The notes beneath the pieces were generated by a model that saw nothing but the letters and a program-made list of their open reading frames with translations, was not told the origin of the DNA and did no database searches. The translations under genes and the position numbers were made by a program. DNA of 6,559 nucleotides from M3007 sp040383605 (lineage in GTDB: Bacteria; Bacteroidota; Bacteroidia; Chitinophagales; Saprospiraceae), in NCBI GenBank assembly GCA_040383605.1, contig JBEIDF010000201.1, positions 1 to 6,559 of the forward strand. The letters run 5' to 3'. This document shows, piece by piece, positions 6,247 through 6,559 of the stretch; positions within the stretch are counted from its first letter, which is position 1, and each line of letters opens with the position of its first letter.

Positions 6247-6279
6247 CAAATATAGTAATGCCCCAAATCTTGCACCAAA
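6247..6279 (-). promoter_or_regulatory. Minus-strand Bacteroidota-type promoter reading into the palindrome
   Basis: On the minus strand, TATATTTGC (6254-6246) matches the -7 consensus TAnnTTTGC fully, and TTTG at 6279-6276 stands 21 bp ahead, close to the -33 distance. Transcription would begin just before the 6077-6238 element and run through it. In A/T-rich DNA such matches are not rare. Confidence 0.4.
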
Positions 6280-6393
6280 TTATTATCTCCCCCGTTGTAT
6301 TATTTCACCAATGATAACCAAATAAAGTAAAACGGTGGGTGTTTTGTTGTTTACAACTAAGGGAATTAATTGAATTGGCTACCTTCCCAATCA

Positions 6394-6428
6394 ATCGGTT
6401 GCCCAACTCCATAAACAAACGTGCAAAA
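6394..6428 (-). repeat. 35-bp direct repeat, copy B
   Basis: Identical at 30 of 35 positions to 6490-6524, starting 96 bp earlier. The 13 bases atcggttgcccaa at the left are perfectly conserved. On the minus strand it encodes FCTFVYGVGQPI. Confidence 0.65.
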
Positions 6429-6489
6429 TTGAGCCTCCGGGTTACCGGATAGTACGGCATGGCAAAAACAATTTTGCCCGTTATCTAAA

Positions 6490-6524
6490 ATCGGTTGCCC
6501 AAGTCCGTAAACACACGGTCAAAA
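6490..6524 (-). repeat. 35-bp direct repeat, copy A
   Basis: Partner of 6394-6428 with five differences. The 96-bp period is a multiple of three, so both copies keep one minus-strand frame; this copy reads F-stop-PCVYGLGQPI. More units may lie to the right of the window. Confidence 0.65.
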
Positions 6525-6559
6525 CCGGGAATTTTTTTTTCCTGCCAGTTGCAACGCAC

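Larger units (their letters stand above)
5719..6365. other. Gene-free region after the phosphatase
   Basis: I find no credible coding sequence here. In order it holds: the phosphatase terminator hairpin (5780-5805); a mixed stretch 5821-5950 in which I see nothing; three A/T-rich stem-loops (5954-6070) ending in a T-run; the 162-bp palindromic element (6077-6238); a minus-strand promoter-like pair (6247-6279); and an A/T-rich piece up to 6365 in which I see only a short palindrome (6346-6357). Confidence 0.6.
6366..6559 (-). pseudogene. End of an unidentified repeat-containing, Cys-rich protein gene, interrupted by TGA (5' part outside window)
   Basis: Read leftward, one frame is open from the window edge for 12 codons (ending in KKNSRF), meets TGA at 6521-6519, then stays open for 50 codons to TAA at 6368-6366. 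The peptide contains two copies of a unit: PCVYGLGQPILDNG and TFVYGVGQPIDWEG. The similarity goes further upstream in the same frame: LSGNPEAQFCTFVYG in the second copy against LAGKKNSRF-stop-PCVYG in the first, so the TGA takes the place of a TGC (Cys) codon. Some differences are in third positions (ctg/cta, gga/ggt, tac/tat), as expected of coding DNA, although several others change residues. I do not recognise the family. It may be a gene that now ends at the TGA with a decaying tail, a full pseudogene, or a non-coding repeat that is open by chance. Confidence 0.4.

Noticed and set aside
6039..6325. Short open frames on both strands (6039-6278 minus, 6143-6325 plus) over the second palindrome
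   Set aside because: Both run across the palindrome and its A/T-rich flanks, have low-complexity products and no translation signals.
6423..6477. 9-bp inverted repeat gcaaaattg / caattttgc as a terminator or att site
   Set aside because: The arms are 37 bp apart, no T-run follows, and the left arm is part of the 35-bp repeat whose minus-strand reading is a better explanation.
6394..6524. CRISPR array or integron attC sites at the right edge
   Set aside because: Only two imperfect copies are present, and the 61-bp space contains an inverted repeat and an open frame. GCCCAAC in copy B resembles an attC core, but copy A has GCCCAAG and no matching GTTRRRY partner was found.

Overview
The window looks like a stretch of a Bacteroidota chromosome. 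None of the four complete genes has a Shine-Dalgarno sequence in front of its start. The leaders are A/T-rich. Two sites resemble the Bacteroidota promoter signature TAnnTTTG, and the phosphatase belongs to a form that I recall as common in that phylum. The exact lineage cannot be fixed from the sequence alone.

Layout: (1) The C-terminal tail of a membrane protein enters from the left and stops at 112. (2) A tight same-strand cassette at 299-4126 carries three genes with 40-bp and 14-bp gaps: a multi-spanning GT-C type (PMT/ArnT-like) glycosyltransferase, a family 2 polyprenyl-phosphate-sugar synthase with a four-helix membrane tail, and a class I SAM-dependent methyltransferase. The simplest model is that the GT2 enzyme loads a sugar onto a lipid phosphate at the cytoplasmic face, the GT-C enzyme transfers it to an acceptor on the outer face, and the methyltransferase modifies the sugar or acceptor. 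(3) At 4206-4368 lies a 163-bp, non-coding, nearly fully self-complementary element with about 50-bp terminal inverted repeats and a TAA on both sides, i.e. a MITE-like insertion. (4) Right behind it is a -7-like promoter box and a secreted PhoD-family phosphatase/phosphodiesterase (4408-5718), followed by a strong hairpin terminator.

(5) From 5719 to the right edge I find no intact gene, but the stretch is structured. It holds three A/T-rich stem-loops, a second long imperfect palindrome (6077-6238, 162 bp) whose first 13 bp are perfectly repeated at its other end, a minus-strand promoter-like pair that would transcribe this palindrome, and a 35-bp imperfect direct repeat with a 96-bp period. 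Read on the minus strand, the repeat translates in one frame into a repeated Cys-rich peptide interrupted by a TGA, so it is probably the decayed or tail end of a gene entering from the right.

Base composition changes along the window: the cassette is A/T-richer than both the left-edge gene and the phosphatase, which fits later acquisition of the cassette. I do not see a CRISPR array, tRNA, rRNA, transposase or recognisable defence system. The most novel material is non-coding: the two long-hairpin elements, the partial match of one element's end to the methyltransferase stop region, and the repeat-coding remnant at the right edge.
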